Shown here one piece after another: positions 49,701-64,000 of a stretch of DNA of 64,000 bases. The notes under the pieces are model-generated. The model worked only from the letters and a program-made list of their open reading frames with translations. It was not told the origin of the DNA and did no database searches. This DNA comes from Melieria omissa (Eukaryota; Arthropoda; Insecta; Diptera; Ulidiidae): NCBI GenBank assembly GCA_963971225.1, contig OZ020270.1:1-64000 (forward strand). The letters run 5' to 3'. The position numbers and the translations under genes are program-made. Numbering within the stretch: position 1 is the first letter of the stretch; the number at the start of each line of letters is the position of its first letter.

Positions 49701-52700
49701 TATAGAATCCAAACGCGTATGGTTACCTTAATAAAAAAAAACCCCTTAAAATGTAGCTAGAGATTGCAGCTTTATCAAATTAAATCAATAATTCGATTAC
49801 TATTCGGCAATCATGAACAGATCGATGCGCAAGAGTGACATTAAATGGCTGCCTACTGCAAAATCGAAAAAATGCTTGTAAAATATGAATTTCTAGGTTT
49901 ATCGAAAAAATAATACCCTTAAAACCTAACTGGAGTCTTCAGATTTCATAAATGGGGTCAATCTTCTCGCTATCTTAAAGGACGAAAGATAATTTCGTTG
50001 TGGAAAAATGATATCGGCCACATGATACATCTGCATAACCAATGAAATGCTTGTGGAAGCTAAATGCGCACGGTCACATTAATCAAAATGGCGTCAAAAT
50101 TAAGCAAGAGTTACCACTTTTCACCAATGGGGTAAATACCAAAAATATCCGACCAGCCGCATGACATAATATATGGCCAAGGTTGGCATGCACAATATGG
50201 TGATTAGTTAAAAATTTTTAAAAATTTATCGGAATTATGGCTGTTAAATCTTGACGGATAATCGGATTTTAATAAATTATATCTTATTATTTAGCTAGTC
50301 TCTTAAGCTTACCATAATGTTATCAATCATCCTGCTATCCCTTGAGATGCGAAAGCAAATCGATATGGAACGGTGACTTTGACCAAATTGCAACTTGTGC
50401 GCAACCACTAAAATGCTTGTCAACACCAAATGCATAAAAGCATATTAATAATTGACCCCTTAAAATTTAGCTAGAGTCTTAAGCTTTATATATTGGTCCC
50501 TAACTTTTCATTATCCTTCAGGAATAATGAGCATATCGATGCGCAAGGATAACATTGAAAAACTGCCTATTACAAAATACACACTCACCACTAAAGTGCT
50601 TATAGAATCCAAACGCGTATGGTTACCTTAATAAAAAAAAACCCCTTAAAATGTAGCTAGAGATTGCAGCTTTATCAAATTAAATCAATAATTCGATTAC
50701 TATTCGGCAATCATGAACAGATCGATGCGCAAGAGTGACATTAAATGGCTGCCTACTGCAAAATCGAAAAAATGCTTGTAAAATATGAATTTCTAGGTTT
50801 ATCGAAAAAATAATACCCTTAAAACCTAACTGGAGTCTTCAGATTTCATAAATGGGGTCAATCTTCTCGCTATCTTAAAGGACGAAAGATAATTTCGTTG
50901 TGGAAAAATGATATCGGCCACATGATACATCTGCATAACCAATGAAATGCTTGTGGAAGCTAAATGCGCACGGTCACATTAATCAAAATGGCGTCAAAAT
51001 TAAGCAAGAGTTACCACTTTTCACCAATGGGGTAAATACCAAAAATATCCGACCAGCCGCATGACATAATATATGGCCAAGGTTGGCATGCACAATATGG
51101 TGATTAGTTAAAAATTTTTAAAAATTTATCGGAATTATGGCTGTTAAATCTTGACGGATAATCGGATTTTAATAAATTATATCTTATTATTTAGCTAGTC
51201 TCTTAAGCTTACCATAATGTTATCAATCATCCTGCTATCCCTTGAGATGCGAAAGCAAATCGATATGGAACGGTGACTTTGACCAAATTGCAACTTGTGC
51301 GCAACCACTAAAATGCTTGTCAACACCAAATGCATAAAAGCATATTAATAATTGACCCCTTAAAATTTAGCTAGAGTCTTAAGCTTTATATATTGGTCCC
51401 TAACTTTTCATTATCCTTCAGGAATAATGAGCATATCGATGCGCAAGGATAACATTGAAAAACTGCCTATTACAAAATACACACTCACCACTAAAGTGCT
51501 TATAGAATCCAAACGCGTATGGTTACCTTAATAAAAAAAAACCCCTTAAAATGTAGCTAGAGATTGCAGCTTTATCAAATTAAATCAATAATTCGATTAC
51601 TATTCGGCAATCATGAACAGATCGATGCGCAAGAGTGACATTAAATGGCTGCCTACTGCAAAATCGAAAAAATGCTTGTAAAATATGAATTTCTAGGTTT
51701 ATCGAAAAAATAATACCCTTAAAACCTAACTGGAGTCTTCAGATTTCATAAATGGGGTCAATCTTCTCGCTATCTTAAAGGACGAAAGATAATTTCGTTG
51801 TGGAAAAATGATATCGGCCACATGATACATCTGCATAACCAATGAAATGCTTGTGGAAGCTAAATGCGCACGGTCACATTAATCAAAATGGCGTCAAAAT
51901 TAAGCAAGAGTTACCACTTTTCACCAATGGGGTAAATACCAAAAATATCCGACCAGCCGCATGACATAATATATGGCCAAGGTTGGCATGCACAATATGG
52001 TGATTAGTTAAAAATTTTTAAAAATTTATCGGAATTATGGCTGTTAAATCTTGACGGATAATCGGATTTTAATAAATTATATCTTATTATTTAGCTAGTC
52101 TCTTAAGCTTACCATAATGTTATCAATCATCCTGCTATCCCTTGAGATGCGAAAGCAAATCGATATGGAACGGTGACTTTGACCAAATTGCAACTTGTGC
52201 GCAACCACTAAAATGCTTGTCAACACCAAATGCATAAAAGCATATTAATAATTGACCCCTTAAAATTTAGCTAGAGTCTTAAGCTTTATATATTGGTCCC
52301 TAACTTTTCATTATCCTTCAGGAATAATGAGCATATCGATGCGCAAGGATAACATTGAAAAACTGCCTATTACAAAATACACACTCACCACTAAAGTGCT
52401 TATAGAATCCAAACGCGTATGGTTACCTTAATAAAAAAAAACCCCTTAAAATGTAGCTAGAGATTGCAGCTTTATCAAATTAAATCAATAATTCGATTAC
52501 TATTCGGCAATCATGAACAGATCGATGCGCAAGAGTGACATTAAATGGCTGCCTACTGCAAAATCGAAAAAATGCTTGTAAAATATGAATTTCTAGGTTT
52601 ATCGAAAAAATAATACCCTTAAAACCTAACTGGAGTCTTCAGATTTCATAAATGGGGTCAATCTTCTCGCTATCTTAAAGGACGAAAGATAATTTCGTTG

Positions 52701-55130
52701 TGGAAAAATGATATCGGCCACATGATACATCTGCATAACCAATGAAATGCTTGTGGAAGCTAAATGCGCACGGTCACATTAATCAAAATGGCGTCAAAAT
52801 TAAGCAAGAGTTACCACTTTTCACCAATGGGGTAAATACCAAAAATATCCGACCAGCCGCATGACATAATATATGGCCAAGGTTGGCATGCACAATATGG
52901 TGATTAGTTAAAAATTTTTAAAAATTTATCGGAATTATGGCTGTTAAATCTTGACGGATAATCGGATTTTAATAAATTATATCTTATTATTTAGCTAGTC
53001 TCTTAAGCTTACCATAATGTTATCAATCATCCTGCTATCCCTTGAGATGCGAAAGCAAATCGATATGGAACGGTGACTTTGACCAAATTGCAACTTGTGC
53101 GCAACCACTAAAATGCTTGTCAACACCAAATGCATAAAAGCATATTAATAATTGACCCCTTAAAATTTAGCTAGAGTCTTAAGCTTTATATATTGGTCCC
53201 TAACTTTTCATTATCCTTCAGGAATAATGAGCATATCGATGCGCAAGGATAACATTGAAAAACTGCCTATTACAAAATACACACTCACCACTAAAGTGCT
53301 TATAGAATCCAAACGCGTATGGTTACCTTAATAAAAAAAACCCCTTAAAATGTAGCTAGAGATTGCAGCTTTATCAAATTAAATCAATAATTCGATTACT
53401 ATTCGGCAATCATGAACAGATCGATGCGCAAGAGTGACATTAAATGGCTGCCTACTGCAAAATCGATAAAATGCTTGTAAAATATGAATTTCTAGGTTTA
53501 TCGAAAAAATAATACCCTTAAAACCTAACTGGAGTCTTCAGATTTCATAAATGGGGTCAATCTTCTCGCTATCTTAAAGGACGAAAGATAATTTCGTTGT
53601 GGAAAAATGATATCGGCCACATGATACATCTGCATAACCAATGAAATGCTTGTGGAAGCTAAATGCGCACGGTCACATTAATCAAAATGGCGTCAAAATT
53701 AAGCAAGAGTTACCACTTTTCACCAATGGGGTAAATACCAAAAATATCCGACCAGCCGCATGACATAATATATGGCCAAGGTTGGCATGCACAATATGGT
53801 GATTAGTTAAAAATTTTTAAAAATTTATCGGAATTATGGCTGTTAAATCTTGACGGATAATCGGATTTTAATAAATTATATCTTATTATTTAGCTAGTCT
53901 CTTAAGCTTACCATAATGTTATCAATCATCCTGCTATCCCTTGAGATGCGAAAGCAAATCGATATGGAACGGTGACTTTGACCAAATTGCAACTTGTGCG
54001 CAACCACTAAAATGCTTGTCAACACCAAATGCATAAAAGCATATTAATAATTGACCCCTTAAAATTTAGCTAGAGTCTTAAGCTTTATATATTGGTCCCT
54101 AACTTTTCATTATCCTTCAGGAATAATGAGCATATCGATGCGCAAGGATAACATTGAAAAACTGCCTATTACAAAATACACACTCACCACTAAAGTGCTT
54201 ATAGAATCCAAACGCGTATGGTTACCTTAATAAAAAAAACCCCTTAAAATGTAGCTAGAGATTGCAGCTTTATCAAATTAAATCAATAATTCGATTACTA
54301 TTCGGCAATCATGAACAGATCGATGCGCAAGAGTGACATTAAATGGCTGCCTACTGCAAAATCGATAAAATGCTTGTAAAATATGAATTTCTAGGTTTAT
54401 CGAAAAAATAATACCCTTAAAACCTAACTGGAGTCTTCAGATTTCATAAATGGGGTCAATCTTCTCGCTATCTTAAAGGACGAAAGATAATTTCGTTGTG
54501 GAAAAATGATATCGGCCACATGATACATCTGCATAACCAATGAAATGCTTGTGGAAGCTAAATGCGCACGGTCACATTAATCAAAATGGCGTCAAAATTA
54601 AGCAAGAGTTACCACTTTTCACCAATGGGGTAAATACCAAAAATATCCGACCAGCCGCATGACATAATATATGGCCAAGGTTGGCATGCACAATATGGTG
54701 ATTAGTTAAAAATTTTTAAAAATTTATCGGAATTATGGCTGTTAAATCTTGACGGATAATCGGATTTTAATAAATTATATCTTATTATTTAGCTAGTCTC
54801 TTAAGCTTACCATAATGTTATCAATCATCCTGCTATCCCTTGAGATGCGAAAGCAAATCGATATGGAACGGTGACTTTGACCAAATTGCAACTTGTGCGC
54901 AACCACTAAAATGCTTGTCAACACCAAATGCATAAAAGCATATTAATAATTGACCCCTTAAAATTTAGCTAGAGTCTTAAGCTTTATATATTGGTCCCTA
55001 ACTTTTCATTATCCTTCAGGAATAATGAGCATATCGATGCGCAAGGATAACATTGAAAAACTGCCTATTACAAAATACACACTCACCACTAAAGTGCTTA
55101 TAGAATCCAAACGCGTATGGTTACCTTAAT

Positions 55131-58100
55131 AAAAAAAACCCCTTAAAATGTAGCTAGAGATTGCAGCTTTATCAAATTAAATCAATAATTCGATTACTAT
55201 TCGGCAATCATGAACAGATCGATGCGCAAGAGTGACATTAAATGGCTGCCTACTGCAAAATCGATAAAATGCTTGTAAAATATGAATTTCTAGGTTTATC
55301 GAAAAAATAATACCCTTAAAACCTAACTGGAGTCTTCAGATTTCATAAATGGGGTCAATCTTCTCGCTATCTTAAAGGACGAAAGATAATTTCGTTGTGG
55401 AAAAATGATATCGGCCACATGATACATCTGCATAACCAATGAAATGCTTGTGGAAGCTAAATGCGCACGGTCACATTAATCAAAATGGCGTCAAAATTAA
55501 GCAAGAGTTACCACTTTTCACCAATGGGGTAAATACCAAAAATATCCGACCAGCCGCATGACATAATATATGGCCAAGGTTGGCATGCACAATATGGTGA
55601 TTAGTTAAAAATTTTTAAAAATTTATCGGAATTATGGCTGTTAAATCTTGACGGATAATCGGATTTTAATAAATTATATCTTATTATTTAGCTAGTCTCT
55701 TAAGCTTACCATAATGTTATCAATCATCCTGCTATCCCTTGAGATGCGAAAGCAAATCGATATGGAACGGTGACTTTGACCAAATTGCAACTTGTGCGCA
55801 ACCACTAAAATGCTTGTCAACACCAAATGCATAAAAGCATATTAATAATTGACCCCTTAAAATTTAGCTAGAGTCTTAAGCTTTATATATTGGTCCCTAA
55901 CTTTTCATTATCCTTCAGGAATAATGAGCATATCGATGCGCAAGGATAACATTGAAAAACTGCCTATTACAAAATACACACTCACCACTAAAGTGCTTAT
56001 AGAATCCAAACGCGTATGGTTACCTTAATAAAAAAAAACCCCTTAAAATGTAGCTAGAGATTGCAGCTTTATCAAATTAAATCAATAATTCGATTACTAT
56101 TCGGCAATCATGAACAGATCGATGCGCAAGAGTGACATTAAATGGCTGCCTACTGCAAAATCGATAAAATGCTTGTAAAATATGAATTTCTAGGTTTATC
56201 GAAAAAATAATACCCTTAAAACCTAGCTGGAGTCTTCAGATTTCATAAATGGGGTCAATCTTCTCGCTATCTTAAAGGACGAAAGATAATTTCGTTGTGG
56301 AAAAATGATATCGGCCACATGATACATCTGCATAACCAATGAAATGCTTGTGGAAGCTAAATGCGCACGGTCACATTAATCAAAATGGCGTCAAAATTAA
56401 GCAAGAGTTACCACTTTTCACCAATGGGGTAAATACCAAAAATATCCGACCAGCAGCATGACATAATATATGGCCAAGGTTGGCATGCACAATATGGTGA
56501 TTAGTTAAAAATTTTTAAAAATTTATCGGAATTATGGCTGTTAAATCTTGACGGATAATCGGATTTTAATAAATTATATCTTATTATTTAGCTAGTCTCT
56601 TAAGCTTACCATAATGTTATCAATCATCCTGCTATCCCTTGAGATGCGAAAGCAAATCGATATGGAACGGTGACTTTGACCAAATTGCAACTTGTGCGCA
56701 ACCACTAAAATGCTTGTCAACACCAAATGCATAAAAGCATATTAATAATTGACCCCTTAAAATTTAGCTAGAGTCTTAAGCTTTATATATTGGTCCCTAA
56801 CTTTTCATTATCCTTCAGGAATAATGAGCATATCGATGCGCAAGGATAACATTGAAAAACTGCCTATTACAAAATACACACTCACCACTAAAGTGCTTAT
56901 AGAATCCAAACGCGTATGGTTACCTTAATAAAAAAAAACCCCTTAAAATGTAGCTAGAGATTGCAGCTTTATCAAATTAAATCAATAATTCGATTACTAT
57001 TCGGCAATCATGAACAGATCGATGCGCAAGAGTGACATTAAATGGCTGCCTACTGCAAAATCGAAAAAATGCTTGTAAAATATGAATTTCTAGGTTTATC
57101 GAAAAAATAATACCCTTAAAACCTAACTGGAGTCTTCAGATTTCATAAATGGGGTCAATCTTCTCGCTATCTTAAAGGACGAAAGATAATTTCGTTGTGG
57201 AAAAATGATATCGGCCACATGATACATCTGCATAACCAATGAAATGCTTGTGGAAGCTAAATGCGCACGGTCACATTAATCAAAATGGCGTCAAAATTAA
57301 GCAAGAGTTACCACTTTTCACCAATGGGGTAAATACCAAAAATATCCGACCAGCCGCATGACATAATATATGGCCAAGGTTGGCATGCACAATATGGTGA
57401 TTAGTTAAAAATTTTTAAAAATTTATCGGAATTATGGCTGTTAAATCTTGACGGATAATCGGATTTTAATAAATTATATCTTATTATTTAGCTAGTCTCT
57501 TAAGCTTACCATAATGTTATCAATCATCCTGCTATCCCTTGAGATGCGAAAGCAAATCGATATGGAACGGTGACTTTGACCAAATTGCAACTTGTGCGCA
57601 ACCACTAAAATGCTTGTCAACACCAAATGCATAAAAGCATATTAATAATTGACCCCTTAAAATTTAGCTAGAGTCTTAAGCTTTATATATTGGTCCCTAA
57701 CTTTTCATTATCCTTCAGGAATAATGAGCATATCGATGCGCAAGGATAACATTGAAAAACTGCCTATTACAAAATACACACTCACCACTAAAGTGCTTAT
57801 AGAATCCAAACGCGTATGGTTACCTTAATAAAAAAAACCCCTTAAAATGTAGCTAGAGATTGCAGCTTTATCAAATTAAATCAATAATTCGATTACTATT
57901 CGGCAATCATGAACAGATCGATGCGCAAGAGTGACATTAAATGGCTGCCTACTGCAAAATCGATAAAATGCTTGTAAAATATGAATTTCTAGGTTTATCG
58001 AAAAAATAATACCCTTAAAACCTAACTGGAGTCTTCAGATTTCATAAATGGGGTCAATCTTCTCGCTATCTTAAAGGACGAAAGATAATTTCGTTGTGGA

Positions 58101-61100
58101 AAAATGATATCGGCCACATGATACATCTGCATAACCAATGAAATGCTTGTGGAAGCTAAATGCGCACGGTCACATTAATCAAAATGGCGTCAAAATTAAG
58201 CAAGAGTTACCACTTTTCACCAATGGGGTAAATACCAAAAATATCCGACCAGCCGCATGACATAATATATGGCCAAGGTTGGCATGCACAATATGGTGAT
58301 TAGTTAAAAATTTTTAAAAATTTATCGGAATTATGGCTGTTAAATCTTGACGGATAATCGGATTTTAATAAATTATATCTTATTATTTAGCTAGTCTCTT
58401 AAGCTTACCATAATGTTATCAATCATCCTGCTATCCCTTGAGATGCGAAAGCAAATCGATATGGAACGGTGACTTTGACCAAATTGCAACTTGTGCGCAA
58501 CCACTAAAATGCTTGTCAACACCAAATGCATAAAAGCATATTAATAATTGACCCCTTAAAATTTAGCTAGAGTCTTAAGCTTTATATATTGGTCCCTAAC
58601 TTTTCATTATCCTTCAGGAATAATGAGCATATCGATGCGCAAGGATAACATTGAAAAACTGCCTATTACAAAATACACACTCACCACTAAAGTGCTTATA
58701 GAATCCAAACGCGTATGGTTACCTTAATAAAAAAAAACCCCTTAAAATGTAGCTAGAGATTGCAGCTTTATCAAATTAAATCAATAATTCGATTACTATT
58801 CGGCAATCATGAACAGATCGATGCGCAAGAGTGACATTAAATGGCTGCCTACTGCAAAATCGATAAAATGCTTGTAAAATATGAATTTCTAGGTTTATCG
58901 AAAAAATAATACCCTTAAAACCTAGCTGGAGTCTTCAGATTTCATAAATGGGGTCAATCTTCTCGCTATCTTAAAGGACGAAAGATAATTTCGTTGTGGA
59001 AAAATGATATCGGCCACATGATACATCTGCATAACCAATGAAATGCTTGTGGAAGCTAAATGCGCACGGTCACATTAATCAAAATGGCGTCAAAATTAAG
59101 CAAGAGTTACCACTTTTCACCAATGGGGTAAATACCAAAAATATCCGACCAGCAGCATGACATAATATATGGCCAAGGTTGGCATGCACAATATGGTGAT
59201 TAGTTAAAAATTTTTAAAAATTTATCGGAATTATGGCTGTTAAATCTTGACGGATAATCGGATTTTAATAAATTATATCTTATTATTTAGCTAGTCTCTT
59301 AAGCTTACCATAATGTTATCAATCATCCTGCTATCCCTTGAGATGCGAAAGCAAATCGATATGGAACGGTGACTTTGACCAAATTGCAACTTGTGCGCAA
59401 CCACTAAAATGCTTGTCAACACCAAATGCATAAAAGCATATTAATAATTGACCCCTTAAAATTTAGCTAGAGTCTTAAGCTTTATATATTGGTCCCTAAC
59501 TTTTCATTATCCTTCAGGAATAATGAGCATATCGATGCGCAAGGATAACATTGAAAAACTGCCTATTACAAAATACACACTCACCACTAAAGTGCTTATA
59601 GAATCCAAACGCGTATGGTTACCTTAATAAAAAAAAACCCCTTAAAATGTAGCTAGAGATTGCAGCTTTATCAAATTAAATCAATAATTCGATTACTATT
59701 CGGCAATCATGAACAGATCGATGCGCAAGAGTGACATTAAATGGCTGCCTACTGCAAAATCGAAAAAATGCTTGTAAAATATGAATTTCTAGGTTTATCG
59801 AAAAAATAATACCCTTAAAACCTAACTGGAGTCTTCAGATTTCATAAATGGGGTCAATCTTCTCGCTATCTTAAAGGACGAAAGATAATTTCGTTGTGGA
59901 AAAATGATATCGGCCACATGATACATCTGCATAACCAATGAAATGCTTGTGGAAGCTAAATGCGCACGGTCACATTAATCAAAATGGCGTCAAAATTAAG
60001 CAAGAGTTACCACTTTTCACCAATGGGGTAAATACCAAAAATATCCGACCAGCCGCATGACATAATATATGGCCAAGGTTGGCATGCACAATATGGTGAT
60101 TAGTTAAAAATTTTTAAAAATTTATCGGAATTATGGCTGTTAAATCTTGACGGATAATCGGATTTTAATAAATTATATCTTATTATTTAGCTAGTCTCTT
60201 AAGCTTACCATAATGTTATCAATCATCCTGCTATCCCTTGAGATGCGAAAGCAAATCGATATGGAACGGTGACTTTGACCAAATTGCAACTTGTGCGCAA
60301 CCACTAAAATGCTTGTCAACACCAAATGCATAAAAGCATATTAATAATTGACCCCTTAAAATTTAGCTAGAGTCTTAAGCTTTATATATTGGTCCCTAAC
60401 TTTTCATTATCCTTCAGGAATAATGAGCATATCGATGCGCAAGGATAACATTGAAAAACTGCCTATTACAAAATACACACTCACCACTAAAGTGCTTATA
60501 GAATCCAAACGCGTATGGTTACCTTAATAAAAAAAACCCCTTAAAATGTAGCTAGAGATTGCAGCTTTATCAAATTAAATCAATAATTCGATTACTATTC
60601 GGCAATCATGAACAGATCGATGCGCAAGAGTGACATTAAATGGCTGCCTACTGCAAAATCGATAAAATGCTTGTAAAATATGAATTTCTAGGTTTATCGA
60701 AAAAATAATACCCTTAAAACCTAACTGGAGTCTTCAGATTTCATAAATGGGGTCAATCTTCTCGCTATCTTAAAGGACGAAAGATAATTTCGTTGTGGAA
60801 AAATGATATCGGCCACATGATACATCTGCATAACCAATGAAATGCTTGTGGAAGCTAAATGCGCACGGTCACATTAATCAAAATGGCGTCAAAATTAAGC
60901 AAGAGTTACCACTTTTCACCAATGGGGTAAATACCAAAAATATCCGACCAGCCGCATGACATAATATATGGCCAAGGTTGGCATGCACAATATGGTGATT
61001 AGTTAAAAATTTTTAAAAATTTATCGGAATTATGGCTGTTAAATCTTGACGGATAATCGGATTTTAATAAATTATATCTTATTATTTAGCTAGTCTCTTA

Positions 61101-63227
61101 AGCTTACCATAATGTTATCAATCATCCTGCTATCCCTTGAGATGCGAAAGCAAATCGATATGGAACGGTGACTTTGACCAAATTGCAACTTGTGCGCAAC
61201 CACTAAAATGCTTGTCAACACCAAATGCATAAAAGCATATTAATAATTGACCCCTTAAAATTTAGCTAGAGTCTTAAGCTTTATATATTGGTCCCTAACT
61301 TTTCATTATCCTTCAGGAATAATGAGCATATCGATGCGCAAGGATAACATTGAAAAACTGCCTATTACAAAATACACACTCACCACTAAAGTGCTTATAG
61401 AATCCAAACGCGTATGGTTACCTTAATAAAAAAAAACCCCTTAAAATGTAGCTAGAGATTGCAGCTTTATCAAATTAAATCAATAATTCGATTACTATTC
61501 GGCAATCATGAACAGATCGATGCGCAAGAGTGACATTAAATGGCTGCCTACTGCAAAATCGATAAAATGCTTGTAAAATATGAATTTCTAGGTTTATCGA
61601 AAAAATAATACCCTTAAAACCTAGCTGGAGTCTTCAGATTTCATAAATGGGGTCAATCTTCTCGCTATCTTAAAGGACGAAAGATAATTTCGTTGTGGAA
61701 AAATGATATCGGCCACATGATACATCTGCATAACCAATGAAATGCTTGTGGAAGCTAAATGCGCACGGTCACATTAATCAAAATGGCGTCAAAATTAAGC
61801 AAGAGTTACCACTTTTCACCAATGGGGTAAATACCAAAAATATCCGACCAGCAGCATGACATAATATATGGCCAAGGTTGGCATGCACAATATGGTGATT
61901 AGTTAAAAATTTTTAAAAATTTATCGGAATTATGGCTGTTAAATCTTGACGGATAATCGGATTTTAATAAATTATATCTTATTATTTAGCTAGTCTCTTA
62001 AGCTTACCATAATGTTATCAATCATCCTGCTATCCCTTGAGATGCGAAAGCAAATCGATATGGAACGGTGACTTTGACCAAATTGCAACTTGTGCGCAAC
62101 CACTAAAATGCTTGTCAACACCAAATGCATAAAAGCATATTAATAATTGACCCCTTAAAATTTAGCTAGAGTCTTAAGCTTTATATATTGGTCCCTAACT
62201 TTTCATTATCCTTCAGGAATAATGAGCATATCGATGCGCAAGGATAACATTGAAAAACTGCCTATTACAAAATACACACTCACCACTAAAGTGCTTATAG
62301 AATCCAAACGCGTATGGTTACCTTAATAAAAAAAAACCCCTTAAAATGTAGCTAGAGATTGCAGCTTTATCAAATTAAATCAATAATTCGATTACTATTC
62401 GGCAATCATGAACAGATCGATGCGCAAGAGTGACATTAAATGGCTGCCTACTGCAAAATCGAAAAAATGCTTGTAAAATATGAATTTCTAGGTTTATCGA
62501 AAAAATAATACCCTTAAAACCTAACTGGAGTCTTCAGATTTCATAAATGGGGTCAATCTTCTCGCTATCTTAAAGGACGAAAGATAATTTCGTTGTGGAA
62601 AAATGATATCGGCCACATGATACATCTGCATAACCAATGAAATGCTTGTGGAAGCTAAATGCGCACGGTCACATTAATCAAAATGGCGTCAAAATTAAGC
62701 AAGAGTTACCACTTTTCACCAATGGGGTAAATACCAAAAATATCCGACCAGCCGCATGACATAATATATGGCCAAGGTTGGCATGCACAATATGGTGATT
62801 AGTTAAAAATTTTTAAAAATTTATCGGAATTATGGCTGTTAAATCTTGACGGATAATCGGATTTTAATAAATTATATCTTATTATTTAGCTAGTCTCTTA
62901 AGCTTACCATAATGTTATCAATCATCCTGCTATCCCTTGAGATGCGAAAGCAAATCGATATGGAACGGTGACTTTGACCAAATTGCAACTTGTGCGCAAC
63001 CACTAAAATGCTTGTCAACACCAAATGCATAAAAGCATATTAATAATTGACCCCTTAAAATTTAGCTAGAGTCTTAAGCTTTATATATTGGTCCCTAACT
63101 TTTCATTATCCTTCAGGAATAATGAGCATATCGATGCGCAAGGATAACATTGAAAAACTGCCTATTACAAAATACACACTCACCACTAAAGTGCTTATAG
63201 AATCCAAACGCGTATGGTTACCTTAAT
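55131..63227. repeat. Three-unit super-repeat (H3-H2-H1), three copies of 2,699 bp
   Basis: A-runs at 55131, 57830, 60529 and 63228 start H3 units and are spaced exactly 2,699 bp. Between them come an H2 unit (T717, G778 and the C to A change: 56030, 58729, 61428) and an H1 unit (56930, 59629, 62328). The fourth copy begins at 63228 and leaves the window. This is a second level of higher-order periodicity on top of the 900-bp pentamer. Confidence 0.9.
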
Positions 63228-64000
63228 AAAAAAAACCCCTTAAAATGTAGCTAGAGATTGCAGCTTTATCAAATTAAATCAATAATTCGATTACTATTCG
63301 GCAATCATGAACAGATCGATGCGCAAGAGTGACATTAAATGGCTGCCTACTGCAAAATCGATAAAATGCTTGTAAAATATGAATTTCTAGGTTTATCGAA
63401 AAAATAATACCCTTAAAACCTAACTGGAGTCTTCAGATTTCATAAATGGGGTCAATCTTCTCGCTATCTTAAAGGACGAAAGATAATTTCGTTGTGGAAA
63501 AATGATATCGGCCACATGATACATCTGCATAACCAATGAAATGCTTGTGGAAGCTAAATGCGCACGGTCACATTAATCAAAATGGCGTCAAAATTAAGCA
63601 AGAGTTACCACTTTTCACCAATGGGGTAAATACCAAAAATATCCGACCAGCCGCATGACATAATATATGGCCAAGGTTGGCATGCACAATATGGTGATTA
63701 GTTAAAAATTTTTAAAAATTTATCGGAATTATGGCTGTTAAATCTTGACGGATAATCGGATTTTAATAAATTATATCTTATTATTTAGCTAGTCTCTTAA
63801 GCTTACCATAATGTTATCAATCATCCTGCTATCCCTTGAGATGCGAAAGCAAATCGATATGGAACGGTGACTTTGACCAAATTGCAACTTGTGCGCAACC
63901 ACTAAAATGCTTGTCAACACCAAATGCATAAAAGCATATTAATAATTGACCCCTTAAAATTTAGCTAGAGTCTTAAGCTTTATATATTGGTCCCTAACTT

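Larger units (their letters stand above)
17315..64000. repeat. Satellite array, right block: about 52 copies of the 900-bp unit
   Basis: The array resumes at offset 554 of the unit and continues to the window end without another interruption that I could see. A-runs near unit offset 582 mark successive units from 17343 to 63228. Most units are 900 bp with nine A residues. Sixteen units have eight A residues and are 899 bp: A-runs at 22743, 24542, 35341, 36240, 38039, 38938, 40737, 46136, 47035, 48834, 53333, 54232, 55131, 57830, 60529 and 63228. All sixteen also have T at the offset-717 site and A at the offset-778 site. Units with T717 and G778 start at the A-runs 18243, 20943, 29041, 56030, 58729 and 61428. 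The last four of these also carry the C to A change about 290 bp after the T. The block is otherwise uniform, with no gene. Confidence 0.97.

Noticed and set aside
17315..64000. The near-perfect array as an assembly artefact of repeated identical reads
   Set aside because: Linked variants and ordered unit types change along the array, and the phase is preserved across the transposon, which argues for real sequence. The exact copy number still depends on the assembly.

Overview
The window holds one large satellite-DNA array interrupted by a single retrotransposon. It contains no host protein-coding gene, tRNA or rRNA that I can recognise. The organism is a eukaryote and most likely an insect, plausibly a drosophilid. 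That rests on a BEL/Pao-type Gag-protease ORF, an insect-like start context (AACAAAATG) and megabase-type AT-rich heterochromatin. I could not match the satellite to a named family from memory.

Layout. Positions 1-11358 and 17315-64000 are head-to-tail copies of a 900-bp unit, about 12.6 copies on the left and about 52 on the right, nearly identical. Each 900-bp unit is itself five diverged subunits of roughly 175-185 bp, so it is a pentameric higher-order repeat (HOR). Four linked variants sort most units into three types: A9/A/A/C (H1), A9/T/G/A (H2) and A8/T/A/C (H3, 899 bp). H3 occurs 16 times, all to the right of the transposon. The types form further periodic patterns, including a clean three-unit super-repeat of 2,699 bp at 55131-63227.

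Positions 11359-17314 (5,956 bp) are a BEL/Pao LTR retrotransposon on the minus strand. It is flanked by a 5-bp target duplication (GAATC), and the satellite phase continues exactly across it. Its two outer LTRs (253 bp) are identical by eye, so the insertion is young. In element order (right to left) it has a full 5' LTR, a tRNA-Tyr-type primer-binding site, a second LTR lacking its first 18 nt, a second primer-binding site, a 2-kb AC-rich leader, an 831-codon Gag-protease ORF with only remnants of reverse transcriptase, a 0.66-kb non-coding tail and the 3' LTR.

How it works together. The element keeps promoter, primer site, Gag, zinc knuckles and a protease-like domain, but has lost the reverse-transcriptase catalytic core, RNase H and integrase. 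It must have been mobilised in trans by an autonomous relative. The tandem LTR-PBS duplication looks like a trapped reverse-transcription error. The satellite shows ongoing homogenisation by unequal exchange and conversion at the scale of one to nine HOR units.
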